This document shows, one piece after another, positions 42,830-53,983 of a DNA stretch of 64,000 bases. Source of the DNA: Chaetoderma sp. LZ-2023a (Eukaryota > Mollusca > Caudofoveata > Chaetodermatida > Chaetodermatidae); the NCBI GenBank assembly GCA_034401795.1, contig CM067369.1, forward strand, positions 140,442,496-140,506,495, read 5' to 3'. The notes under the pieces are model-generated. The model was not told the DNA's origin, made no database searches, and saw only the letters and a list, made by a program, of their open reading frames with translations. Position 1 is the stretch's first letter, and every line of letters starts with the position of its first letter. Made by a program: the position numbers and the translations under genes.

Positions 42830-43608
42830 GGTGGCTTTGGAGGCGAATGGAGTCGAGAATCTTCACCCAAGCGATTTAGCGTCTTATCAGCCAATCTTGA
42901 CCGACAGCTGGGTGCAGATTCCTTCCGTCGGAGGCAGACTTCAGTTATTCCTAAGCCAATGGGAACAGGTCGTGCGCGACTGTTTAGTTTGTCAGTGGAT
43001 AAGAAACGGCTACGATCCGGACTGGCTCATCCATCAATCGTTAGTTCCGTTAACCTCGACTCCAATATGGACTCCTGTTCCAAGGGAATCAGATCGTCTA
43101 GACGCCATTCGGTCAGAAATAGAATCTCTTCGTCAGAAGAAGGCGATTCATCTAGTCAAAGATCAGTCTTCACTGGGCTTCTATTCGATCATGTTCCTCG
43201 TTCCGAAGCGTACCGGAGGATGGAGACCAATTCTCAATCTCAAACCGTTGAACAAATTTATTCTTTCTCCCAAATTTCAGATGGAGACGGTAGCAGCGGT
43301 AATGACAGGGCTGAGGAAAGGCATGTGGGGAGTGTCGATAGATCTGAAGGATGCATATTTTCATATTCCAATGTCAATTCCTTTTCAGAAGTACCTTCGT
43401 TTTGCATTCCAAGACAATGTTTGGGAATTCAATGCTCTCCCGTTTCGGCCTGACCACAGCTCTGAGGGTCTTCACCAAGGTTGTTCTCGCCATAACTTCT
43501 TTACTTCACAGGAGAAACATAGCTGTTCACACGTACATAGACGACTGGCTGCTAAAGGCGGGGAATCCAGTCACTCTGCGCAGCAATCTGCAGGTAGTCC
43601 TAGCCTTA
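42830..43608 (+). pseudogene. Reverse transcriptase of DIRS element 4, part before the insertion
   Basis: Fossil pol part with GGWRPILNLKPLNKFIL, DLKDAYFHIPMSIPF and the catalytic YIDDWLLKA block near 43,537-43,563. It is cut by the TTAA-flanked insertion at 43,613. Confidence 0.85.
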
Positions 43609-44099
43609 TTAACCCTAAGGAACCTACGAGCCGTCTAGACGGCGCGCAAAAAACGTACAAATAAACCTACGAGCCGTCTGGACGGTTTTCAATAATTGGA
43701 CGTAGAGAACTACGCGCCGTCTGGACGGCTTTAAGAGCACCAGTTTTCGATCGCTAAATACGCAAGCATTACGGGCGTTTTATCCAATCAAACTTAGCAT
43801 TACATTACGTCAGATGATTAAATTTTATAAATCCACTGTTGATTGGTCAATTCAGTTTGTTTACAAATTTCTACGGGAAAATATAAATAGTTTTATGTGA
43901 ATGAAATTCCTAGCGTAAAATCGTCAACGATAGCGTGTCGATTCCTTTATTTAACCGAGTACTCGATTCCCTGATGGTCGGAATCGCTTAGTGAGAATAT
44001 CTAACCTAATTTATAATTGCGTCGGTAAAATATTACATACAGCTGAATAGCTACACTGACGCCTACAAGATTTAAAGTGCATCCTTACATAGCTTGCCC

Positions 44100-47000
44100 A
44101 TTAATACCATTATATCACACCCGTCATTTAGCTTCTAGGGAGATATTGGCGTGCGTCTACGGTCTAATTTCTGTTCCTCAATCATCTATCATGATAACGA
44201 ATGTTACTGGGTCAATACGGGCCCGTAACATGCATTATTAAAGTAATGCCAGTCATAAGACAATAGCTTGCTATTATTGCCCTTTGAAATCACCTTTGTT
44301 GACTGTTCCAGTTTTATTTCCGTTTTCTATTGTTCTTTCATCTTATAAATGTTTCTCCTCTTTTTTTCTTCAGGATCATATGGCGAATAGGACAGTTATC
44401 TGGTTGAGATTTCATGAAAATGATGATTCTGTAATCCTATCTTCTGCACTATTTTATTAACCCCTACCATTGTCAAAATTTTAAATTTTCAAATTAAATT
44501 AAAAGAACTGGTGTTCTTGTCTCACCAGATTTGGTGGAAGATGTTGCTGTCGTAGATAGCAACATCATCTACCAAACCAAAGTTGTTAAAAAATGTACAC
44601 TAGTTTCTATTAGTAGAAGTAGAACAGTACCAGTTTTCCAGGCTATTGGCACATTAAAAGATAGAATATTGACATAAGAGTGGTAAGGGTTAAATCTGAT
44701 GCGCTTGATGTAAATCTACTGTACCATTTTATTTCGAATCACTTATTGTATAAGCTGCCATTATAAATTACATGTATGTCAAATACAGTTTCTTCTATGT
44801 AAGAGTGTCATATTACTTAGTAGGACTGGTGATTAAATTGTTGAATATTTTGAGATCGATTGGACTGGAAGATGTTGCTGCATTAGGTGACAACGTGTTC
44901 CAGTGGTAAAGCTTGCGTATTAAATTAAATAATACATGAATACTGTATTATTTGAAAGCTATCAGTGTAAATATCAAATAAAGTTTACTTGAAGTGATAG
45001 GGAGAGAGAGAATCTCGTCTTAGGTAATCAGACTGGACTATGTATAGTAGATTTGTTGAATATATCAAGTCCACTTTGATTGGAAACTGGTGTTGTTTTG
45101 GACAACAATAGATTCCAATTAAATTTGTCAAAATATACTCAACAGATTGTTTCTTTAGATTGCAGGTACTTTTGATCTTTATTGCTATTCATTCCTGGAT
45201 TATTACCCTTGCCCTAAGGGGAAAGAGGGTATTATGTGTGTGCATGCGTCCAGTATTGCATCTAAAAAACTACTGATCCGATTCGTTTAAAATTTTAACA
45301 CACCAAACCAACATAACCTAAACAAGGGTTTCTAGACTTTGGCTGTGATCTGTGTGATCATACATAAAGATTTAACAAATTGGATATGACAAAAACGGTA
45401 GGGTGGTCTCGGCGGTGGTTTACAATCTCCGATTACTCCTGTTCATAATGTTATTTATCAAGCATCAAGTCTTCGACAATGCTGGTAAGTGAGTGATAAC
45501 TAGATTGCTTGGTCGATGACGCATTATAGCAAATCCCCATGCTCACCACTTTGACCTCATTACCCATCCCATCCCTGGGGGCGTATACTCTGCACTCCAT
45601 ACTCACATACCAAATTTGTTTGAATTAGTTTCATTACACAGAGACTGTAGTGGATTGATTTGAAAAATCTGGATGTCATCAGAGGAAGTGATCTGTGAGA
45701 GCAGGAGTTAAAATCAACATGAGCCAGAGGCTAGTAGAAATTGACCAGGGTTAATACAATGACCAGCCCAATGGTAACAATTCATTTGTCAACCCGTTAA
45801 TGGTCATGGTGGTCAATGAATGCCTCTGCAGTGATCTTAAGAAATGTTGATTAGCAGAGCAAGACTTTTTGAAAATTTACCACTAGAATGCTCGGTAATT
45901 GAGCCAGTCATTCCAGTTGTAAAATTTCAAAAATAGTCTTCCCTTGGTCTGTATAGAAAATTTGAAGGGCTAAAGTAGAATCTAGTAATCACTAGTCCTA
46001 TCTGAACGTAGTGGCTCATTTGGCTTAATTTCAATTCATGGAGAGGGTGTCAACTGGTGTGCGAGAGTGGTCTATGAAAAATCCAGAAATCTAGATAAAT
46101 CTGGAAGACTCCAATCTCTGCTTACAATAAATTTCTTGACCTTTTAACCCCTTCTCCAACCCAAAGAAATAAATGTCAGGCAATCCACAATTAATAGGGC
46201 AACCCACACACCAAATTTCTTTGAATTCCACACAACAGTTTGGGAGTAAAATATGAGACATTTTTTTTGGATATTTGAACTTTGGACCCCACCCCTGACC
46301 TTCAGTGGGCGGGGCCAAATCTAAATGTTGTCTTGCAAAGCGCAATCATATGGGTAACCGCCATAACAAATTTGGTTGAAATCGACCCAACTGTTTGGGA
46401 GGAGATAGCATGATGGACATACAGATAAGTGGATGGAGGCAATTATATCCCCATTTTTTCAAAACATGGAGATAATGAATGGACTCAAGGAGACAAGGTA
46501 GGTATGGGGATAATGAATGGACAAGGTTGGTAGGTATAATTAATTCAGTCATCATACTAAAATGTAATTTTCTTTCGGATTGAGAAATTAGGCTACAACC
46601 ATCATTTGCCATGCCACATTGTTTTAAGGACTTGTCACGAAAGGGTTAAACATAGTAAAAACTGGAATTGACAAAAGGAAGGAGAGCAGAAATTTAGATT
46701 TTCTAATGGATAATTTTTTAGCTATGCCCCGCCCATCTCTACATAAGCTCCATCGATGATTTGCGCGTGTTGGGATCAGTTTATATACTTTGAATCCTGA
46801 ATTCCAAATTTCATGGTAACCATAGATACCGCTAACTTGGTGAATATTTTGAAACCAATTTCAAGTACTTTGATTTGACTGAAAGCTGTTGCTGCCCAAC
46901 TCACCAGGTCAGCAAAGGCAAACTAATTCTAAAATATTCACCAGTTTTCCTTTATAAATTTTAATTTTTTCTCATTAAAGTGAGATATGGGCAATTCATC

Positions 47001-47850
47001 TCTTACCTTGATCTTGTGCATGTTACATTGTGTAGATTTCACTCTGCTGTCGCTGCTACTCACATAACAAATTCAGTTGACGTTTTGCCCCTCCCCCATC
47101 AGCCTCTTCCGACCCGAGCAGTGTCACAGCCTAATGTATTAGGTTGTCTCACATTCTACACCCATAGGGCCATGATATGGTAAATCACCAGATTTGGTTA
47201 TATTCCTTTAACAGTCTTCCATCAACCCTACCCCCCCCCCCCCCCCTCTGGGAATGGAGCCTAGTGTAAATGGTATCTCCCAATCCACAAGCATATTGGT
47301 AATTTACACAATAATTTTGATTGAATTCTACCAAAAACTTTCTGAGGAGATGGATGGACAGACAGACAGATGGAGGCGATTGTAATATCCCTGCAGTTTT
47401 TTCAAAACGTGTGGGTATAATTAAGAGATTAAATTTAATTTATTGATATTTGATTCAAATCCCACCCAATCTTAAATGATACATAGAGCTTATGTGAGAT
47501 GCACATTAGCTGAGCGCTCGGGAATACGGTTGATAACAGTCGGCAGTCGATCCAGAACAGCCGCCGGCATAGCTGTCAGCCATTGATGTGTGTAGTAGGT
47601 GATCATGTTTCGAATGTACATCATCATGTTTTAGTTCAAATATACTGTTTCCATACAAAAATTAGATTATAGAGTAACACATGTCATCAAGTTTTTATTT
47701 TTATAAAATCCATGTTAGTAAATCCATTAGGCGTAGCAGGAAAAACTGAGTCCGTTTAGAGTTTAGAAGCCATCGCCCATCAGTCACCTGCAAAAAATAG
47801 GAAGGATAAGTTAGAAATATCCAAATTCTAGAAGTGTTATATTAAGACTT
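44100..47850. other. Interior of the TTAA-flanked insertion: host-like repeat matrix
   Basis: It holds hairpins of the TGTTGAATATTTT family at about 44,475-44,600, 44,838-44,915, 45,055-45,145 and 46,845-46,945, and a TTAACCC-type palindrome at about 45,790-45,975. Two related stretches at about 46,340-46,480 and 47,300-47,420 share 'aggagat', 'gatggaggc' and 'ttttttcaaaac', and a C-run lies near 47,229. Minus-strand frames at 46,091-46,612 resemble no family I know. Confidence 0.55.
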
Positions 47851-48062
47851 TAACAATCAAATTTTTTCATGAAAATTTAAATTTTCTCAGATAATGCCCA
47901 TATGCAGACCAAGAGCAAGTCATTCCAGTGATACATTTTCAAAAATAATCTTACTTTGGTCGGAAAATTTACATTTTCCTCGACAACTGCAGCAGTTTTG
48001 GTCTGACTCAAATGTTAAATGGTTAACAATATACATGTACGGCGCAAGGTCATAGGTATATA

Positions 48063-48185
48063 TAGTCCGAGTCTGCTCTGACTCAACCCGTCCCAGTGAC
48101 AGATATTTGGACAGACTGTCACAGACTGACAGTCTGTCCAAATATCTGTCACAGGGGCAGGTTGAGTCAGAGCAGACTCAGACTA
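48063..48185. repeat. Long near-perfect palindrome, 59-nt arms
   Basis: Arms 48,063-48,121 and 48,127-48,185 with a 5-nt loop CAGAC. The inner 24 bp and outer 20 bp pair without gaps; a few differences lie in the C-rich part between (CCCGTCCCA against its partner). It lies within the TTAA-flanked insertion and is much longer than the MITE-type hairpins nearby. Confidence 0.92.
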
Positions 48186-48499
48186 AGGGATACACTGGTA
48201 AACATTATGACCCGACAACGGGTGTTATGGTCATACACCACCTTCAGATTTTAGCGCATAAATGAAATGAATAATAAAATAAATGGTGGGCATATATCGT
48301 CCAAGGAGGGAGTATGACTACTAGTTACTGGATTAACCTTTTCAATCGACAAGAGCGAATAATAAATTTGCTACGAATGTTTCAAAATTCTGTTGAATAT
48401 TTTGAAACTAATTAAACTGGCTAAGGCAGCACCAGCTTCACATTGGATTCCAAATATTCAACATCTTACATTTACAATGACTGTAAATGTGGAGTTCTG

Positions 48500-49977
48500 G
48501 AATTTCAGGTTCAAATGTGACAATTGTTTTTGATTTTGGCCACCCAAGTTTATTTCAGGGCCCCGGTTCTCTATATCTGTGATCAGAGGATACTGGCCAC
48601 ACAGTAAATGGTGATAGAATGTTTGTAACCAGGGCAATAGTGAAATATTTGTTTTCTAAGGAATTATTAGTAAGTTCCAGTCATCAATGATTATTAGTAA
48701 ATGTGCTGTTACTTGTAAGTTTTCAGTTACTCAATGACTAATTTAACTGAGAAAGTTATAGATTGTGTTAAGAGAGCAGCTGAACCAATAATATATAAAT
48801 CAATTTCGTTTACCTCTGGTCGCGAAATCACAATAAGGTTATAGATAAACAATCCGATAATCTCAATCATCGATGCGTGTCTTTGTTTACAATTTCCGAG
48901 ATAACTTACTCTTCAAATTACTAGCATTAATTAGGCCGAGTTGAGATGCGAAAGTTGTCAAATATATCGGCATCCCACTTCCCGATTGGCAATATCGTTA
49001 ATCTAGTGATCTGTCTACTTCTTAGTTTGTGGCGTACAAGAAATATGCATAGATTGACATATTTGAACACGCAACTATTTTGCAAAACAGCTGATCGTGT
49101 CGCCATCTTGCCGGAAAAATTAATATTCATGTATTCCCGACCAATCAGACGCATCAATCTTATAGTACGTCATACGGTGTTGCCAATAACGGGTAATGAG
49201 CTTGGTACTCGTATTTTAGATACGGGTACAATTCTACAAATTCCTGTCGTTCTCTCGCGATCTTTCACGATAAACGATTCCTATTTGGGACGCCGCTACG
49301 AAAAAATGTCCGATGCTAGAGAATCTTAGTGTAAAACATTCGCGTTCGCTTTTTAAACGGCTGAGTGCACCCAGCAATGCTACATAGCATAAAATTTGCC
49401 ATTTATTCGCTGTCAACGCTGAGAAACTCTGGTATGTGTTCGATTATGTATAAAGGAATTACTCAACATTGAATGAGGCCTCCCCCCCAAAATAATGACC
49501 GGAATTTCTCGAAATTTTACGGTACCATGACATAATATAATTGTCGTTTTCACATCTTATCGGATGAAAACCTTCATGAAACTTTGGTATCTGTTAGTTT
49601 TAATACCATTGTGATTAAATTTATCAATGGCATTTGTAAAATTAAAAAAAACTTCGATAAACTTTGCAAAAATAGACCAATGTATTTATCCTATAAGGTG
49701 TGGCCATTTTGAGAAGCAGGTTGACTAACTAAAATATATTTTATTCATACAAATTTTATATGTACTTAAAGGTATTTTATTGCCCTTTCTAATGATATAT
49801 AGTTTTATATATAGTGATCTGTTACTTTGCCAAAAATAGTTAATACAGTTGGAATGGTAGCACTGCGACGCTATCACTCCATTACCGCTAACAGGCTAGG
49901 TTTCTAAGCAAGTTTCTAGCTTTTGGCTGTAGGGTTTCTAGCACTTTTTTTGTAAATTCTTGGTAGGGCCCAGAGGG
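48500..49977. other. Right part of the TTAA-flanked insertion, unassigned
   Basis: The + strand frame 48,946-49,329 (127 codons) shows no domain I recognise. The last 130 bases hold repeated 'ggtttctaa/gc' motifs before the terminal AGAGGG. No clear repeat otherwise. Confidence 0.45.
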
Positions 49978-49981
49978 TTAA

Positions 49982-51339
49982 AGGATCTAGGGTGGATTGT
50001 GAATCTAGAGAAATCAGAACTGACTCCATCCCAGGAGTTTGTTTATCTGGGAATCTTTTCCAATCTCAGGGATGGCGTAGCATTTCCGGCGGAGAGCAGA
50101 GTCAAAAGCCTGATTGCAGTTTTGGAGTCGGTTTCTCTAGGAGCCTATCTGACGGCGCGCCAGTTTCTCAGGATGCTGGGGTTACTAGTATCTTTAGAGA
50201 AGGTGGTTCCATATGCGGCACTCAGGCCAATTCAGATGTATCTAATGTCATTCTGGTCTCTGAAAACGGATTCGTTATCTCTGAGGATACCAGTAAAAGA
50301 ACAGTTGATATTCCACCTTCAGTGGTGGTTATCGGAACAGAATCTCCTGCGAGGTGTTCCTTTACAACCCCCTCAGCCTCAGATGTCCATCTTCACGGAT
50401 GCATCGTTGACGGGTTGGGGAGCGGTATTGGACAATCAGTCAGTGTCAGGGGAATGGGATCGGACCAATGCGCAGAAACATATCAATGTGCTGGAACTAT
50501 TAGCGGTGGTATTTGCACTTCGAAAGTTCAAGAGTCTAATTCAAGACAAAGTTGTCCTAATAAGGACAGACAACTCAACAGTGGTGTCTTATTTGAACCG
50601 CCAGGGCGGGACGAGATCACCAGAGTTGTGTATGATGGTTTGGAACCTTCTGCTGTGGTGCCAAGAGAGGAATATTATTCTTCGGGCAGCACACATTCCA
50701 GGAAGATTGAACATCCTAGCGGATGCTCTCAGTCGAAGGACGGTTTGTCGTCCGACGGAATGGCAGCTCAACCAATCGGTAGCGGAGGTTCTATTCAAAC
50801 AATGGGGCAAGCCAAATGTGGACCTGTTTGCGATGAATCAAAACGCAAAGATGGTCACTTACGTGTCACCGATCCCGGACCCGCTAGCCTTAGCAGTAGA
50901 CGCACTGGCGATAAGTTGGGAGGGAATGTACGCGTATGCGTACCCTCCAACAATTCTCATCCTGAAAGTTCTGACAAAGATAAGAGAGGGGATGTGCCAA
51001 GTACTACTGATCGCCCCGTATTGGCCAGTCCGATCATGGTTTACGGATCTGCTGGACCTTCTGGTCTGCAATCCAATCTCTCTTCCAGACGCAAGAGATC
51101 TAATCTCTCAGAACAAGGGTCTGTACCTTCACGACAGACCAGAAATGTTCAGATTGACTGCATGGATGTTGTCAAGCAGCGTGCAATTGAGGGTGGCTTT
51201 TCTGAGCAAGCAGCGAAGTTTGTTGCTTCAGCCAGAAGAGTTTCAACCACAAAAACATATAATTATAGAATCAACAAATTTGCACAGTGGTGTGAGAGAG
51301 GAGATATTGATCCCTTTTCTGCATCTGTTCAACACGTAG
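49982..51339 (+). pseudogene. Pol of DIRS element 4, part after the insertion
   Basis: Fossil pol part. The end of the reverse transcriptase (KSELTPSQEFVYLG), RNase H (FTDASLTGWG, HINVLELLAV, RTDNSTVVSYLN, HIPGRLNILADALSR) and the conserved post-RNase H segment (NVDLFAMNQNAK, AVDALAISWEG, YAYPPTILI) are all readable. Confidence 0.87.
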
Positions 51340-52182
51340 CAGATTTTATCTGTCATTTATACGAAGTTGACAAACTTGTACCTTCTACCCTAGCAGCATA
51401 TAAGTCTGCATTAGCTTCAGTCATTCCCCGTCTCACTGTTGGAGGAGTGGAGAATGACACCTTGAATGAAGTTATCAAAGGAATGAGCAATCTGCGACCT
51501 AGACAGCCAATTCCTATTCCATCTTGGAATCTATATCTTGTTCTACAGGTTTTAGGACAGGCTCCTTTTGAACCGATTAGATCTATTGATATTGTTAACT
51601 ATTAAATCAGTTTTCTTGGTTGCAGCAGCGTCGACGAGAAGGAGAAGCGAAATTCATGCGCTTTCTGCCGAACAAGACCGTTTTGTCGTCACGGGTGAAG
51701 GTTTAAGACTACTTCCGCGTCTTTGTTTCCTGGCAAAGAATCAGTCACTTAAATATCCAGGACAGCCGATCAATTTGCCAAGTTTAACTAGACATGACCC
51801 AAACTCTTCTGTTTGGTGTCCTGTTAGATGTCTTAAAATGTATAAGAAACGTACTAATGAGTGGAGAGACGACCCAAAATCTCTGTGGTTATGTCTCAAA
51901 GCTCCCCATTTACGTGCCTCGAAATATACTATTTCTCGTTGGATAGTTGACGCTATTAAGATGTCGCACAAAATCGCTACAGGAAAGCAGATTGATCGTG
52001 CGAATGCCCATCAGGTCCGAGCACTAGCAGCAGCATCGGCCCTTTATAAGGGTGTCTCATTAGAGGAGGTGATGTCTGTAGCACAATGGCATGCCGAGTC
52101 GTCATTCACTGATTTCTACCTTCGCGACATCTCCAGCTCACTTAATCCAGTAGCCATCGCCAATCTGTCGAATCTAAACTAA
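51180..52182 (+). pseudogene. Tyrosine recombinase of DIRS element 4
   Basis: Fossil recombinase. The blocks seen are NLRPRQPIPIPSWN, the catalytic Arg in STRRRSEIHALS, the HxxR block AHQVRA and the Tyr in FTDFYLRDI. Its similarity to element 3 is clear, but it belongs to a different subfamily. It is broken once. Confidence 0.88.
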
Positions 52183-52640
52183 GCCACTTCCGACCACTAC
52201 TTCGCACACATCACTAAAGTCTTCCGCCTACACTGAACAAACGCTATGCACATGACTGAGTACGACCGTGAAAAGATCAAGCACTCAAAATGGTGAGTGT
52301 TTACATTAATTAAGTGGCTATAAATATGTTTACTTACAGTCAAAATACCAGACTGCTTATTTTATACTGGACTGCCCTAGCTGAGACTTGGGTCTGACAC
52401 GGGTCTGGTGGGTGTTGCATCCCCAGTGACAGCCCTCTGAATTTTGTGCGGACAAAAGAGGGGGGGGGGGGAGCGCGGTCTAGACCATGGAAGTTTAGCA
52501 CTATGAGTCAGATAGCAGAACCCAAGCGTATGCCAGGGTTCTAGTCTCTTCACAACCTTCTCTGTTGGATGGTAGTTGAGTGCTGGTTCGAGCCTCACCT
52601 CCTCCCACCGGCATTTTCTGGCTGTCGAAATCTGGAGTTT

Positions 52641-53003
52641 ATCATAATAGTACATCTGGTAAGTATTATTCGAAGTAGAATCAAAAAAGCATCCGCTTTT
52701 TTTTCTACAAGAATTCTTAATACTTACCAGATGTACTATGGCCCTGCCTCAGCCGCCCCGCTGAGGTGAGGCTGAGCTGCTTTCGCAGTTTGCCAATGCA
52801 AACATAAGACGAATCACTGTGATTGGGAATTGACTCGGTACCTGCGGCTATGGTATTCCCGGACACAGTATGGGCAGGACCAGGAGAGTGCGGAGTTTTA
52901 ATTGTTTATTTTGAGCTAGACTAGATAATAGACATTATCATAATAGTACATCTGGTAAGTATTAAGAATTCTCGTAGAAACAAAAGCGGATGCTTTTTTG
53001 ATT
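52641..53003 (+). repeat. Internal complementary region and right inverted repeat of DIRS element 4
   Basis: The stretch 52,641-52,741 is the reverse complement of the left tip followed by that of the right tip (AGTACATCTGGTAAGTATTA ... AATACTTACCAGATGTACTA). The right inverted repeat then runs to about 53,003, where long-TIR transposon sequence resumes with CACAATGAGATC. Confidence 0.92.
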
Positions 53004-53665
53004 CACAATGAGATCTGCAGAGGTCAACAGGTCACAAATCTTCGCCACAGCTTAAAATCTAGCAAGTGTATGTTGCTATCACCGACCAAGCACCTGTAAA
53101 GGAACACTCTAGTTTTAACAGCTTAAGATTGATCAAAAGGCACCATTTGACAAATATAATGAGTAAAAGTTTACTCATTTAACAGAATATTGTTACTATG
53201 ACAACTGACAGCATGTCCAATTTTTGATAATCGATGAAAAATGCATTCATTGTAAATAATTAAGTAGATTTTGATAGAATCGTTGTAGATTGGTGATAGA
53301 CCACTCAAAATGTTGCTTATAGTATCGTCTATGATTGCATATGATTTACATGGAACTCAGTTTCATAATGAGGTCGGCAGAGGTCTAAAGGTAACAAATC
53401 TTCGCCACGGCTTAAAATCTAGCAACTATATGTTGCTGTCACTGACCAAGCACCGGTAAAGGAACATTCTAGTTTTAACAGATTAGGATCGATTAAAAGG
53501 AACCATCTGACAAATATAATGAGTAAAAGTTTACTCATTTAATAAAATAGTGTCACTATGACAACTGACAGCATAGCCAATTTTTGAGAATCGATGAAAA
53601 ATGCAATCATTGTAAGCTAAACTTGAAATGAGCATATCATCGAACCGAAATTGTGTAGAGCAATA
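53004..53665 (+). repeat. Inner part of the left terminal repeat of the long-TIR transposon
   Basis: It matches the reverse complement of about 55,925-56,565. It shows the internal unit twice: AGGTC-containing starts at 53,009 and 53,368 give a period of about 359 bp. Confidence 0.9.
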
Positions 53666-53983
53666 AAAGAGCATTTAAAATGTTTTTATTGTTGCTTGAT
53701 TTACCCACCGACTATAAATCCACTAGCTATATTTGAACTCCTCTTAATTCGTCACTGTCACTATTATCTGCCGAGTCGTCTCAATTTTCGCTATCTTCGT
53801 CAGTGGAACTGTATTCCTGTTTATTCTATTCCTTTTCACATTCCTTCTCTAGAATATTAGCCAACATAGATGGCAGTATCTCACCATCACACCACTTGGC
53901 TCGAGTCACTGTTCACTCTATACAGTCCAGCCATTATTCTCAGTGGGTTCAGGGATGTATGGCTTTGGTACGTGGGCTCGCTT

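Larger units (their letters stand above)
43613..49977. mobile_element. TTAA-flanked insertion with CCCT...AGGG ends (piggyBac-like), 6.4 kb
   Basis: It splits the reverse transcriptase of DIRS element 4. TTAA stands on both sides (43,609-43,612 and 49,978-49,981). The inserted DNA starts CCCTAAGG and ends CCAGAGGG. TTAA duplication with CCCT/AGGG tips is the piggyBac signature, although the inverted repeat is very short. Just inside the left end a palindromic motif CCGTCTRGACGG occurs three times (about 43,630, 43,675 and 43,718). No transposase frame is visible. The interior (44.1-48.6 kb) looks like ordinary host repeat matrix, so it may be non-autonomous or a composite that carried host DNA. 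Confidence 0.65.
40030..53003 (+). mobile_element. DIRS-type retrotransposon, element 4 (divergent subfamily, split by an insertion)
   Basis: A DIRS element of about 6.6 kb plus a 6.4-kb insertion at 43,613-49,977. It has a left inverted repeat (40,030-40,205), leader, gag frame (40,793-42,805), reverse transcriptase part (about 42,830-43,608), the remainder of pol (49,982 to about 51,340), tyrosine recombinase (about 51,180-52,182), internal complementary region (52,641-52,741) and right inverted repeat (about 52,805-53,003). It interrupts the left terminal repeat of the long-TIR transposon with no target duplication. Apart from the insertion, one or two breaks are visible. Its inverted repeats are very similar to each other. 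Gag and terminal sequences differ strongly from elements 1-3. Confidence 0.93.

Noticed and set aside
46091-46612. Minus-strand frames of 84 and 88 codons
   Set aside because: No family resemblance; they overlap degenerate repeat sequence.
48946-49329. 127-codon + strand frame inside the TTAA insertion, as a transposase
   Set aside because: No DDE/DDD or zinc-finger pattern of piggyBac transposases is visible, and it is too short.
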